From Pisolithus tinctorius (Eukaryota; Basidiomycota; Agaricomycetes; Boletales; Pisolithaceae), in the NCBI GenBank assembly GCA_024663395.1, contig JANFAH010000003.1, forward strand, positions 2,914,001-2,978,000: a stretch of 64,000 bases of DNA. Direction: 5' to 3'. Both the position numbers and the translations under genes were made by a program. Positions within the stretch are counted from its first letter, which is position 1. Each line of letters opens with the position of its first letter. The notes beneath the pieces were generated by a model. It ran no database searches, was not told the origin of the DNA, and saw only the letters and a program-made list of their open reading frames with translations. This document shows positions 44,874-56,593 of this stretch, piece by piece.

Positions 44874-46759
44874 ATGACTCTCAACCACCTAGTTCCACGT
44901 CTTGCTGTGGCGGCCCGCAAACAGGACGATAGAGAAACGAAATTAAAACCTTTTCGGAATTGGCGCGTCCACGTAGATCATGGTGTCTTGAATGTTATGC
45001 CGTTCCTCGCCAAGGGACTTTCCGACAGGGACAGGGTCATTCTCCGTTGCGACGCCACAGCGCTTGCAGAGGTCGTCCGGAAAGGAGTATACACTGCAGT
45101 AGATGTTCTAACAGCATTCATCAAGGCTGCAGTAGCCGCACAAGATACAACGAATTGTCTTACGGAAATATGTTTTGAAGATGCCCTCGAAAGAGCTAGG
45201 GAACTCGACGAGCATATGGAGAAGACAGGAAATGTAGTAGGACCTTTGCATGGCGTGCCCGTTTCAATTAAAGATCATATAAAAGTCAAGGGCCTCGATA
45301 CGTCGACCGGGTATACTGGTAAATTTGTTTCTCGGACTACGACATACCTCGACGTTGAATAGTGACGCAGCATGGGCTTATAACACGGTTGCCGAAGAGG
45401 ACGCCCTGGTGGTTAAAATATTACGCGATGCTGGCGCCATCATCTATGTTAAAACCCAAAACCCCCAAACCCTCTTAGTAAGTACCTAATCGGTTTGTTT
45501 CCATTCTTGGGGATTTATTATTTTCTTTGGTAGTCTTTGGAGACAAATAACAACGTGTTTGGTCGCACATGCAATCCATTCAACAGGAGTTTAACTGCAG
45601 GGGGCAGCAGCGGAGGTGAGGGTGCGTTGATTGCTTGCGGCGGGAGTCCTTTGGGTGTTGGGACAGACATAGGTGGGAGTGTCAGAGTTCCAGCTGCGCA
45701 TTGCGGCTTGTATGGTTTGAAAGGTTCTGTGGCTCGTCTACCTCACTCGGGTCTGCTTGGATCATATGACGGATTGGATGCCATCATTGGTTGCGTTGGG
45801 CCTATGGCCACTTCGGCTAGGGATCTTGCATTATTTTGCTCGGTTATGTTGGAGGCCGAACCATGGCTTAGGGAACCTCCCCTCCTTGAGATGCCGTGGA
45901 AAGAGAACGTTGCACGGGGCCACGGATTACCGGAAAGGCTGTCCATAGCCATCCTGTATGACGATGGCGTCGTCAGGCCGCATCCACCGATCTTGCAAGC
46001 ACTAGACATGTACAAGCAGGCTCTTGAAAACGCGGGTCACGAAGTCATCAAATGGGATCCGTTGGACCATCAGAAAGGTTGGGATTTAATTGTAGGAAAA
46101 CACGCTTTAACTTGAATGGTTAGCTTTCTCATATTCATATCTCGCAGGTCAAGCTCTACTTGTTGGATGGCGGTGCGGAGTATCACGAAACCATCCAAGC
46201 TGGAGGAGAATGGGAAGTGCCTCAGTCGAAGTGGATCCTCGACCATGCACGTGGCAGGCGGCCGTATACGCCACATGAAATCCTGCGCTTGAACGTGGAA
46301 CGTGAGGCGTTTCGGGCCAACGCACTTGCGCACTGGAACGCTACCAAACATCGCACGGCAACGGGTCGTCCTGTGGATGCCATCCTTTGTCCTGTCGCTC
46401 CGACGCTAGCACCTCCCCACGACTCCACGTCTTGGTGGGGTTACACATCCCACTGGAACTTATTGGATCTCCCTGCTGTAGTATTCCCTGTTGGACAATA
46501 CTCGGCTCCGATGTGGGTGCCGGCTGATCTTTCACCGCCCCGCAACGCAATGGAAGATTTCATCACAAGACAATGGAGCCCTAACACCTATGACCATGCA
46601 CCGATCAGTCTTCAGTTAGTTGGCCGCAGGCTTAACGAGGAGCGCTTGTTGGCAATTTTGGGGGTCATCGAGAACGTGATGCCCCCGGCAGACTCCGTTC
46701 CTTTCTCGAGGCGTTTTAGTCACGGTACCAATGGCCACTACAAGGCCACGGATGGCTAA
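44874..46759 (+). CDS. Amidase-signature hydrolase (acetamidase / fatty-acid-amide type)
   Basis: Exons 44874..45318, 45371..45477, 45534..46091 and 46148..46759 code for 573 residues. The Ser-Ser-Lys catalytic triad of the amidase signature family is intact. Lys is in HGVPVSIKDHIKVKG, the cis-Ser in LTAGGSSGGEGALIACGGS, and the nucleophile Ser in GVGTDIGGSVRVPAAHCGLYG. GLYGLKGSVARLPHSG and SARDLALFCSVML follow. The C-terminal part has VDAILCPVAPTLAPPHD and PISLQLVGRRLNEERLL. An N-terminal helical extension of about 90 residues is typical of fungal acetamidases and FAAH-like enzymes. The substrate is not determined. Confidence 0.88.
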
Positions 46760-47408
46760 CACTATTCGTTAGACTGATGTCATTTCTTAGAATTTATTGC
46801 CTTCTCATCTTCCGGGGAAACGGAGCGTGGAGTGATTTCGGTAGACACTACACTCATTAATGTGACATATGGTGTAAAGTTTCTGGTGTCACAACGTTCA
46901 TCTTCGTTGGCGTTTCGCTACATTAAGTAACGTTGTCGGCACACATGTTTGCCACTTCATTAGCACATGGAAGAGTGGCCTCAATCTGGCCGTCGAGAGC
47001 ACGTTTTCAATGCAAAAGCACATGACGGAAATTCAAAGCTTTCCATCGTTTGTGCGCTAGAGATCTTAGCATGGAAACACATCCAATAAAAATGTCGTGT
47101 TGCTGTATTATTACTGCAAACAAGGTAAGTGAGCCATCCTGTCGATATCCGTTCCAGTGTTTACCAGATACGGGATCATACATTACAACCATAGATCCTT
47201 GTCACCCACAAGGTGGCCCGGCAACTTGAATGATTCAGGGGCCCAGGACTTTGTGCCGAGCATGGCTTGCTAGCCTGGAGATACAGAACGTCGAACTGCC
47301 CTCCGGGAACGTCGAAATAGTTGCCTGTATTCCATCATGTAAGTCCCACCCACCTATAAAGGGGCCAGCACGGGAGCAGGGATCAATCACGAACAATCCA
47401 CTCCTGCA
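46760..47408. other. Intergenic region upstream of the GNAT gene
   Basis: About 650 bases after the amidase stop. Apart from the TATA box near the right end I see no gene, RNA or repeat. Confidence 0.45.
47355..47360 (+). promoter_or_regulatory. TATA box of the GNAT gene
   Basis: TATAAA in a GC-rich setting lies 49 bases before the ATG at 47409. The position is suitable for a short leader. It is the clearest TATA element near a start codon in this window. Confidence 0.45.
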
Positions 47409-48506
47409 ATGGCTTCCCGTGTAGAGAGTTACACCCATGCCTCTGACATCAACGACGCCGTCATAGATGCCTTCAAGAGTAACGAGGGAGCAGCCAACAC
47501 CATTTACCCCTTCATTTTGAAAGCGAGGGATTTCCCCCGAGACGGCTCACAGCTCTGGATCGCACATTTTGAAGACAACGGCCAGGTTACCTTCGTCCTT
47601 TCTTGTACGAGGGGCGTCCTTGGCGATTACCCCGTATTCATCTTCACCACCAAACCGCCGACGGAGCGTAAGGACATCACCCAGCCCCTCCGACAGCTCG
47701 CGCAAGCCCTTCGCGCATCCGTGGCCCCAGAGAGAGTCTTTGCTGTGTTCTCCTGCGAGGCCGTCACTTGCGAGTTCGCGAGGATCTGGACCGAACTGAC
47801 CGGGATTGATGTCGAGCGCGAATATTATAGGGCCACATTCTCCTACTGCACGGCGGCCACGTTCACGCCGTCTTCACAGCTGCGTCCCCTCCCAGAAAAT
47901 CGCGACCTTGCGATTTGGCTGGGCCCGGCGAATGAATCACACACGGCTAAGGTGGCCGAACTCTGCCATAAGTTCGCTGCAACTTCGGTGAGCAATTACA
48001 TCGATAAATGGCATTCACACTGACTCAGTTGTGTGCAGGAACCATACCTTCTGACGCCCGAGCGTGCGCTACTAGAAGCAAAATCCATGATCAGCAGGAA
48101 AGAAGTCTGGGTACACGTGATTCAGGAAGGTGTTCATGGAGAACGGGAAATTGCGTCGATTGTGGCGGCCACTCGACAGTCTGGGCGTGTTTCTGCCATC
48201 ACGAAGGTATTCACCAATCCGCGCTGGAGGGAATTGGGATGCGCGGAACGGCTTCTCCGCCGCGTCTGCAAGGAGTAAGTAATCGAATGAAGCTGCTTCA
48301 CCGTAGTACTAATGCTGCTTCGTCGCGCCAGTCTACTGACTGAAAAAGAGAAGCTTGTGTTGTACGTCGGCGTTGGAAACAACGCTGCCAGGGTTTACCA
48401 CAGAGTCGGCTTCCAAGGTCTCGCGGGGCACGGTGAAGTCGAGGGTGTAGAAACATATCTGGAACTGGGATTTGATAGTCAACGTGTTGAGATCGGCTTC
48501 TGGTAG
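47409..48506 (+). CDS. GNAT-family N-acetyltransferase
   Basis: Exons 47409..47987, 48039..48274 and 48332..48506 give 329 residues. The first half (SYTHASDINDAVIDAF to about residue 190) is an N-terminal domain seen in several fungal GNAT proteins. The second half contains the GNAT core: REIASIVAATRQSGRVSAIT, VFTNPRWRELGCAERLL as the acetyl-CoA-binding motif A in modified form, KLVLYVGVGNNAARVYHRVGF as motif B, and a final strand. The pattern NxAAxxxYxxxGF is diagnostic. The acceptor substrate is unknown; small molecules are as likely as proteins. Confidence 0.83.
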
Positions 48507-48652
48507 TTGCGTGTCGTTGTTTCTTGACTCCGGACCTTCCCTTGTTTCTGTCTTGTAGTTCTTGTTTGCTGCTGCTGTCTATAAGGACTTTGTATCTGCT
48601 ATGCCATCTGTTCAGAACCAATTTATCGTTACTCTCCATCGTGAACTGTAAA

Positions 48653-48991
48653 CTATTCCTCAAATTCTGATTCTGGATACCTTGCAAGCAGCTCCGGGTT
48701 TGGAAGTAACCGTGCTCTACCCCAGGCTGGTTCGGGCCCCTCGACGACATATCGAAGGTCTCGTGCAAGCTTGGGATCTGTGTGAGCTTGGTTGAACAAC
48801 TGATGGTATACGTCCAGAGGTAAGAACGCAGTTTTTACACTGTCATCTGCAAACATTGGTATGTACTTCTCTGGAAAGACGGGTCCATGTCTTGCAGATG
48901 TGTAAGGGATGCGAGAACACGTGGGTGGTGTTTGAATTTGCTCCCACAAGCGGTTGCCCATCTCAAATGTTTGCCTAGTGTTTGTGTCCAC
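48653..48991 (-). CDS. Short protein of unknown function
   Basis: An open frame of 112 codons has natural composition and ends SEFEE. It contains RHGPVFPEKYIPMFADDS, FLPLDVYHQLFNQAH and ARDLRYVVEGPEPAWG. No signal peptide or membrane segment is visible and no family is recognised. The stop is 147 bp from the convergent GNAT stop. An upstream exon is possible. The frame is supported only by composition and length. Confidence 0.4.
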   Translation of the reverse strand: MDTNTRQTFEMGNRLWEQIQTPPTCSRIPYTSARHGPVFPEKYIPMFADDSVKTAFLPLDVYHQLFNQAHTDPKLARDLRYVVEGPEPAWGRARLLPNPELLARYPESEFEE

Positions 48992-49985
48992 ACAAGTTTG
49001 CGCGTTGTCATCTCTTCTAGTTTCCCCCGCCTACCCCTTGGTTAAAGAGCTCCGTGAAATGCTTGAAATCCCCATTCTTCTTATACATAAGGTCTGTCAA
49101 GGGAATCTTGTCGGTCCCCATCATAGATCCTATGTATCAATCTCTCAACAAGGCGGAGCCACCCCTCGGCTCCATCCTACATAGTCTGGTCTGCCTTGAT
49201 ACATAGTATGCTATGATTCAACTGTAGGTATGGCTCCTGGATATGGCATAAAGGAGCGTCTATATTGTTCTCCCGTTCACCTCCCAAGATAAAAGTGAAT
49301 GCGAGAACATCAGTGCGGGCCACGTACGTTGCAATAACCTTGTGCTTCGGAGACGTTCCAGATGTTCAATACTTAAAGTACCTCGAAGTACTCTTGCTAC
49401 AGTGCAGCAAGAGCTTTCTCCACGCAAGCCCATTTCCTTCTGGCTCTTTCCGGAACCTTGTCTCCTGCGTTTTAGCAGGTTCCCCCATTTTCCCGAGTTG
49501 ATGGTGAGGGGAGTTAGATCCCGGGGGGAAGCAGATGCTTTATGCTACGGTTCACATGCAAATATATACTTGCATGGTGACACTACTTGTGCAGGTACGA
49601 ACGCTTTTGGCGTATCTTGCAGCGGTCGCTCTTCGCCTATCGCACCCGCATCCACGGTCCCGGGAGCCCGAGCGCGTCGCGACGCGGTGGTAGATGATTC
49701 AGACTCTGTTCCAGTTGATCGCCCCCTGTTTTCATGGCACTGTTTTGGCTTTTTTGTCATCCACTATGCGTGAATTGAGACACACCCGCCGTCAGTCGGT
49801 GACAACGAAGCCGAGAATATCTCCTACTGCAAGAAAGGTTGCCCATGCTATGAGAAGCACCATATTCAGTCCTCTTTGCCAAAGTACAGCACAGTAACGA
49901 ATACAGAGCGTCAACAAGACGCGGATCTACAAGTCCATCTGAATGTTTGTACACAGTTTGCAAAGAAAGTCTATCCAGCATCACT
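48992..49985. other. Intergenic region, about 1 kb
   Basis: The stretch between the short minus-strand protein and the 3' end of the acyltransferase contains several short frames on both strands with no consistent coding signal. Nothing is annotated. Confidence 0.4.
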
Positions 49986-51887
49986 CTACAAAAACTCGTC
50001 CATCGCACTCAAAACGTTCTCCCAAAATTTCTCTACGACTTCCTTGTCGAATCCGTTCTCGTCGTAACCGAGGCTAACCCAAAGTTTGCCTGCGAATGTG
50101 TAGCCGAACAACAGCATCCCTCCGGAACGCTGCCGACTGCCTGTGGTTAGGGTGTGGAGCTTGACAGCTGGGAATGCGGCATGTTTGTACATTCCATCGA
50201 GGTTCCCCAACAACGAAAGGCCAATGAGTGCCGAGGACGGCACACGAGGTTTCACGGGTTGTGCTGGGGTAGGCGCTGGCGCCGGAGGGGTATACGTACC
50301 ACGTTCCCTTTCATCGTCTTCTTTCACCCACATTCGCGCACGTCGGCCCCTTTCTTCTGCCGTCAGACGACAGCGAGATACGAACATGGGAGTCTTGGCA
50401 ACTTTTGCGCTTTGAACCTTTGCGGATCGTGCTCTGTGCCAGAACGTCGAACTCGGCGCTATCGAACGGGGAATAAAGTTCGGCAAAACGACGTTGAAAT
50501 AGCCCACGGCGAGAAACCAGTAGGAATCATGTGGAGGGTTTACTTTGAAGTACGGCCGAAGGTTCACAGCCGAATACATCAAGCTGGTGGGGAAGATTAA
50601 CGGATCTTACTTTGAACGACGTGTAATGGAACTTGCGTTGGTAGGTCGGGTGGACCATTGCCCACTCTCGCCCAAGCCATGTTACAAATGGCGAAAAGCG
50701 CAGCCGAGATAGAGACACCATTTGCCTTGCAACGCTTCAGAACAGATTTTGTGCGGTCTACGTCATAGGACACTGTGGGAACAATTGTGCGCCTTGGCTG
50801 TCGCGAATTGCGTGGGAAAGCCTGTCCACCCTGTTGGCCAAGTCAACACGGGTCATCACTCCCAATAATACATCCGTGTGGTTCTTGCAAGGACACGTAC
50901 GATCTGCTTTCCCTGAGAAAGTTGATAGTCTACTTTGCAGATTGCACGGCGCAAGTTACTTGGTTCAGGGGCGAAATTGTCTTCTAGGCAATTTGGTAGT
51001 GTAAACACCTATCATATATGTGAGTACACTGATATGCAGATCGTCAGGGAGCATCGAAGGGTGAACCTTTCCAGGACTAAGACGGCAAGACTGACTCCAT
51101 TCCTCATTAAGCAGAATCTCGAGTTCTTGCGAGCTCTTTTCGGACGCGAGCAAGCCAAAGAAGTCGTTTGCGAACTGGTGTAATGCCATACCGTCGCCAA
51201 GGAAATGAGCGGCGCAGATCAATAAATCGTAGTTGTGATCCGGCTCAGCTTCCGGTACGTCGCTTAGCTCCCGAGGAGTGAGTGGTGGAGTGGGGAGCGG
51301 CGCCGTATCGCTGGAGATGATGAGGTAGGATATACGTTGATCGGACAACGTACGCTCCCCGTTGAGATAATCACCGATGAGTTCTGTGAACAGTGTAAAA
51401 ACAGGCTACACGAGAGGGGAAGACATACCATCCTTGGTGACGGATTTATATTCGAGATTATTATCCGCATCTTCCAATGCATCTTGTGGTGTCAGAGGTG
51501 GCGTATACCTGGGTAATGTGTGCGTTATGAAGGTGAAGGGGAAGCTGAATCGAAGGGAACGCACACGAATCTAACGTCTTCATAGCTATGCATCGCGACG
51601 GAACACGACAGAAGAGGGTGCCGCGTACGAAGTATAGCCCATACGAGTCGAACGCGTGGGCGCTGTACGAGATGATCTGGGGCATCGAACCCAATGTGAA
51701 GGTACCTGTGTCCACAAAAATCAAAAACCGAGTGAGGAATAATGCCCTTTACAGGAGGTGGCACCCACATGTCGTTCACACCGTTTGCCCTTGCAGGGAG
51801 ATAGTATGACAACTCGGTGTCGCCCATGCGGCGGTCGACGCTGCATGGCGCGGGGTTGTTAGCGGCGGCGTCCAAGTCAGAGAGCAT
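49986..51887 (-). CDS. Condensation-fold acyltransferase (alcohol O-acetyltransferase-like)
   Basis: Seven exons on the minus strand: 51887..51769, 51705..51565, 51508..51429, 51383..51067, 51008..50901, 50830..50637 and 50583..49986, giving 518 residues. The N-terminus has LSYYLPARANGVNDMYLHIG. The catalytic HxxxDG motif is intact in LLICAAHFLGDGMALHQFAN. SRQPRRTIVPTVSYDVDRT, SISAALFAICNMAWARV and TLMYSAVNLRPYF follow. This is the fungal family of CoA-dependent acyltransferases related to trichothecene acetyltransferases and alcohol acetyltransferases. Exons 6 and 7 look frame-shifted until a GC donor (CCA AC|gcaagt) is used at 50636. The substrate is unknown. Confidence 0.8.
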
Positions 51888-52873
51888 GCTGAGGAGGTTA
51901 AGAGTTGGCGCAAGAAGATGCCTCAGCAGATAGATGGTACGATATCGGTCCTGAATTCGAAATACATAGTGGTGGTGTCAGGAGAGATCAAGAGTTACAT
52001 ACCTTACTGGTACCCGGGTCAGCTGGGGTTTCAGAGGGGCCTCGAGGCAGAACAAGGCTTGATCTCGGCGACGTGTCCCCGTCAATAAAGCCACTAACCG
52101 CTTCTGCCTGAAGTGTGCGCAGGGGGTTGATTTCGCACACCCCTGAGACCTAGTAAGCCATAGCCTTCCAGGTACAGTAGGTACAGCCCCGATCGTCACA
52201 AATAATTCAGGTTCACTTGCCAGTGGCCTCGGGCCACTTACATATTAGTACCTTGCGGCTTCTCACCCAATGATGGTCTCAGGATAATATCCTGCCAACT
52301 CGGTTTGAACCTGTCCGAGTACCTGCAGGTACCTGCTCGCCCCAATCCATCGGAAGAACTTGCGGGTCTCGGCCGTTCCACTGCACAGCCCGAGCCATAT
52401 GTTTTTATATGTAACTTCGCCCAGTTCGCCCCTGCCAGCTTCCAATCCAATTAGCCTAATGTTAGCACAACACGCACACTACCTGTCCAACAGAATTTTC
52501 TCCCTTGGTCATTTACTTTTTCCGACGGAGCGTGGCAAGTTTCCAGTTATTGTTCTCGGATTTAGAAGGGACCCACGATGATAATCATGGAGTGATGGAG
52601 TCCACATTTCCAACACCAGCTCCAATGATGGTTTCTCACTTGCCATTTCTGAATCAATAAACCAGGCTTTTGTTGAGTGCCTATGGATACCCGTTTGGAG
52701 AACTGCTCGGAAAGCCTCCACAACCACCAATCAGGTCTCAGAGCCCACCCTCGTTGTGTACATAGATGTACCCAGAGTATGTAATTTGTTCGTCTGTAAG
52801 AATAATGTCCGTACAACAGGGTCCATGCCATGAAATCCTGCGATATCCGAGGCGTTCGTAATCGAGAGCGTGT
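51888..52873. other. Intergenic region, about 1 kb
   Basis: This lies between the acyltransferase start and the 3' end of the transporter. It includes the acyltransferase promoter. Short frames on both strands have no support, and no RNA gene was found. Confidence 0.4.
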
Positions 52874-54316
52874 CTATTGCTTATCCTCCTCGGGTGCGTT
52901 GAAAATAATCGTCATTTCACTATCGGGATCTTTGGGAATCCCGACCCGACCATTCCCCAGGGCTTCCACGTCGTTCTGCCTTCTGGGCGGAGGGGGGGCG
53001 ACTGTCTCGGCCGACTTTATCCACGTGTAATACCTGCCAGGGGGGTGTCGATGGTCAGCCCGTAACTCTCCGCAGTCGACCTAGGATTCCAGGCCCACTT
53101 ACATTGTTCCTAGAAGAATCAGAAGAATCGAAGCGGCACGATTTCTACAGATAATTTATCCCGTTGACAACCATCATTCCGTGGTCCTTGGTTCCGAAAA
53201 TATACTGTTACTTACGCAGTCAGAATGTCATTGAATAACCAAACACCCAATACTGTTTGGATAACAGTCCGTGCAGCCTATAACAGAAGTGTTTCAGTCA
53301 ATCGGTCACATCAACAGCGGCTGACTACTGACGCTGGAAAACATGTGGGTGATCGGGCTCGTGACCTTGATGCTTAGCAAACCGGCCACACAGAGCAGGA
53401 AGCCGAAGATACCCGTTATGAGACTTCCCCACAAGTACACATTAGGGTCCCAGGTAGAGTCATGAACGAGATCCTCGAGAATGGAGAATTCACCGTGGAG
53501 AAAGACGAAGGGCAGGAGGAGTGCGACGGAGCCCAAGTTAGTCCAGTATGCCAATTGGATAGTCGAATTGTTACAGTAAGGGAGGGAAGACTTGATCAGT
53601 ACAGCATGCAAAGCGATGAAAACAGAGGATAGAAAACCGTAGAAAAGGGACAAAGTAGAAGGAATGGAGGAGGTAGGCAATGTGGATGAGGGGGCCACGC
53701 CCATCAAGAAACCGAATGTGACGACGGCGGCCGCGAGGATGACTCGTGACGAGGGTTTAGAGTGTGTATGGATGGAAGATACGAAGATGGTCAGAGGAAG
53801 GTTCAGACCTCTAGCAATCTGGAAATGCGAAGCGAGCTGCGTGAGGTTGGTGCGACGGACCCGAGTAGGCGTGACCTACCTGGAAAAAGGACGCTTCTAC
53901 GCCTCTGAGGCAGAGGGTATTAAAGACAAGGCCAATTATATTAACGGACACGACCGGGACGAGTTTTCGAGCAGTTTGGAGCTCTAGCTTGGGCAGTTCG
54001 ACCCGAGAGGTGATTGCAGCAGAGGCATGCAGGAGCACCACAGCGATGATGAGTTGCAGAAGAAGGAAAAGGAGCGGAAGGTCCGGAGAATTGTTGAGGA
54101 CCGCCTTGTTCCTGTGCCAAGACAATTGTTGAGACTGTAGTCTAGTCATGAATATGGGACGATAAACTTACACGAAGACCATCTGGAAAGCAACAGGGGT
54201 TAATGAAGCGGACAAGTGGAGTAAAATTGACTTACCACCAAGGCGGCCGTCATGTAGAAGGAGACGACGGCGGCGACCTTGAGTGTGTACGCATCGCAAC
54301 GAGAGCTCGAAGCCAT
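52874..54316 (-). CDS. Nucleotide-sugar transporter, GDP-fucose-transporter-like (SLC35 type)
   Basis: Exons on the minus strand: 54316..54236, 54182..54172, 54111..53880, 53818..53333, 53277..53216, 53144..53103 and 53033..52874, 357 residues. About ten hydrophobic helices are visible. The first continues across a tiny exon to give ALVMVFVNKAVLNN. GFLSSVFIALHAVLIKSSL is the typical drug/metabolite-transporter repeat motif. GSLITGIFGFLLCVAGLLSI, SPITHMFSSAARTVIQTVLG and FNDILTANRAASILLILLGT follow. The last pattern matches Golgi GDP-sugar carriers. Exon 2 is only 11 nt. The C-terminal tail is acidic and cytosolic. GDP-fucose versus another GDP-sugar cannot be settled here. Confidence 0.8.
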
Positions 54317-54571
54317 GGCGAGAGGAAGCGCTGAGTTGGGGGATTACACGTTGGGGGGGACAGTTAAGTATAGAGCGAGCTAGTGAGACTTCCGGAGGTG
54401 ACCCCGAACACAACCCTTTGGAATCTGAGATTCAGGTCAGTAGATCTGTTACATAATTGACAAGTTCGATCCAAATCTGGACTGATTTGTCCTTCAGGGG
54501 GTGGGTGACCAACGCCCCCACCCAGAATATTTTAATATACTAGGCGGTTCTGCCTGTGTCTGCCTTGGAGG
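54317..54571. promoter_or_regulatory. Divergent promoter, transporter / O-fucosyltransferase-like enzyme
   Basis: The 255 bases between the divergent start codons must contain both promoters. A sequence AATATTTTAATATAC at 54527..54541, about 35 bases before the plus-strand ATG, is AT-rich in an otherwise mixed region and may act as a TATA-like element. Confidence 0.45.
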
Positions 54572-56374
54572 ATGACGATGGCCTTAACGAGCGACGATGC
54601 CCTACCTTCGAGGCTCTATCAATATCATGACCTCAGTCGTCCCGGGCGTCCTTCCACCCGCTCTGGCATATCCCACTACATATTCCGTCGCCAATTCATT
54701 GCTTCGTGTGCCGCGCTTGCAATCGTCTCTGTTGCTGCTCTCGCCCTCCTTACACTCGTAACCACTCCCACTCAGCTCCAGTCGTTTCTCACTGCTGCTC
54801 CTGTCACAGAAGTCGAGGATGCACAGTCCTACCTCTTGGGGCCACCCACCCAGAGCTTGAGAGGTTGGCCTCCTCATCATTCCTCGCTTACGCTTAACTT
54901 GCCTTCCATTCAGACAACCTGCGGAACGACACAAAATACATCACCTCGTGGTTGAACGCAGGATGGAGTGCGTCTCGTCACAAACCAGTAATCCTCACTC
55001 ACTAACCTCTAGCGCGCCAGCCAACGACGTAATGACAATTGTGAGAGACCCTCTAGACCGTGCAAGCGAGATAAGCAGCTCCTCATGTTGCACAGGGAAA
55101 CTTATTATACCTCGCCTTGATTACGGAACGCGTTCCAATCGTCCCAAGTTTCATTCCATCCCATATCGGCCCGGAGGCACCTACTTTACCCTTCGGCCAT
55201 GTTTTTGACGTCCCACGCCTCAGCAAAGCTCTCAGGATCCCTGTTCTAGAGTGGGATCAAGTCAAGGACGTCAACAGCAGTTCCCTCGACGAACTCGGGT
55301 GCTGGGCGGTCTGGCCGATCGTTGAGCAAGGGGCACCACCGCGCGATAGCTCCCTCATTCCAAAGCTAAATCTGGGCAAGTCTCTTACGTCCCATCACGT
55401 TTTGGCTAACCTGAACGCGGCGCAGACCTTTCATACACGCGGGCGCCAGACTGGGTAAAACTTACTGCGCCAGATATCAATGATAAGCACGTTTCGCTGT
55501 GGTCACTCGCCCGTCTGGCATATCCGGAAGCTCGGGAGACTGCAATTAGTCAACCTCCCGACCCCTCTCCGCAACATCAGGTATCCCTCCCTCCAGACGA
55601 TCATCTTCTTTGCTATGATTACCTGTATTACACGGCGGTGACAAGCGTACGTCTCATCCTAGCACCCGAATAGCATTTCTTCACCCACCTCCCCATAGGC
55701 ATGGGAATGGAATTGGGATTATAGCCCGGTGTGGAGGTTCGTTGGAAAACACATGCACTGGAACGCAACGCTCGAGAAGCTCGCGGACGAGCACGCCAGA
55801 CGAGCTATGAACATTTCAGATGGCGAACCGACTCCCCCTGTGAGTCTTGTGCTGTTTTTGTGTCTCTCTCACTTACGACCGTCGATCAGTTCATCTCGAT
55901 TCATATGCGGCACGGCGACTTCCGCATTTACTGCAACGAATTTTCTGATGATCAGTGCTTCGTGCCACTACCCGCAGTCGCTCGGCGAGTTGCAGAAGTA
56001 CAACAAGAACTCTTCGACAAAAAGGGTATTAACGTTTCACACGTCATCATGACGAGTGACGAAAGGGACCCCAATTGGTGGGCTGAAGTCCGTAAGTATG
56101 GATGGACTTGGGTAGATTACGCGGCCGAACGAACTGTGGAAAAATACGGCAGGTGGTACGTCAAAAGGCGTCCGAGATCGATTTCCGCCCCCCGCTCATA
56201 GTCATATCCAGGTATCCAGTTCTATTGGACGCCATTTTGCAATCCCGTGGGGCCGGCTTTGTTGGTACAGAATACTCAACGATGTCCCTGCTCGCGTTAC
56301 GCAGAGTGCAAGACTGGGATGACGGTGCTGTGCGGATGGCCAAGTGGGGTAGACCAGGTGCCGATGACCATTGA
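54572..56374 (+). CDS. Type II membrane O-fucosyltransferase-like glycosyltransferase
   Basis: Exons 54572..54863, 54914..54967, 55021..55040, 55096..55375, 55426..55646, 55699..55839, 55890..56155 and 56212..56374 code for 478 residues; a second ATG lies at 54578. A cytosolic tail of about 40 residues is followed by one membrane helix (FIASCAALAIVSVAALALLT). The lumenal domain has NDVMTIGNLLYLALITERV, then FISIHMRHGDFRIYC, where the conserved His-x-Arg binds the GDP-sugar, and near the end GAGFVGTEYSTMSLLALRRV. This is the layout of the O-fucosyltransferase-like families. Exon 4 must end at a GC donor (CTG G|gcaagt) to give NLDLSYTRAPDWVKL. Confidence 0.83.
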
Positions 56375-56593
56375 TCTTATGAGAACGGGCAGGGCTGCTA
56401 TTAGATTCCGTTCCAAAATTTAGGGTGCGTTTTATCCGACCCGAGTCTCACACGGACGTTGCAGGAATCATGGACCGCCTTAGGTAACACGTAGTATATC
56501 CAACGTGGACACCGCTATGAGTGACGACGTTAAGTACTCTTAGCCCTTCCCATTAAGTTACCTCGTCGTATAGTTACTTCTCAGTGCTGTATG

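Noticed and set aside
52110..52150. Imperfect GTGTGCG / CGCACAC inverted sequence
   Set aside because: The arms are short and mismatched; expected by chance in a window of this size.
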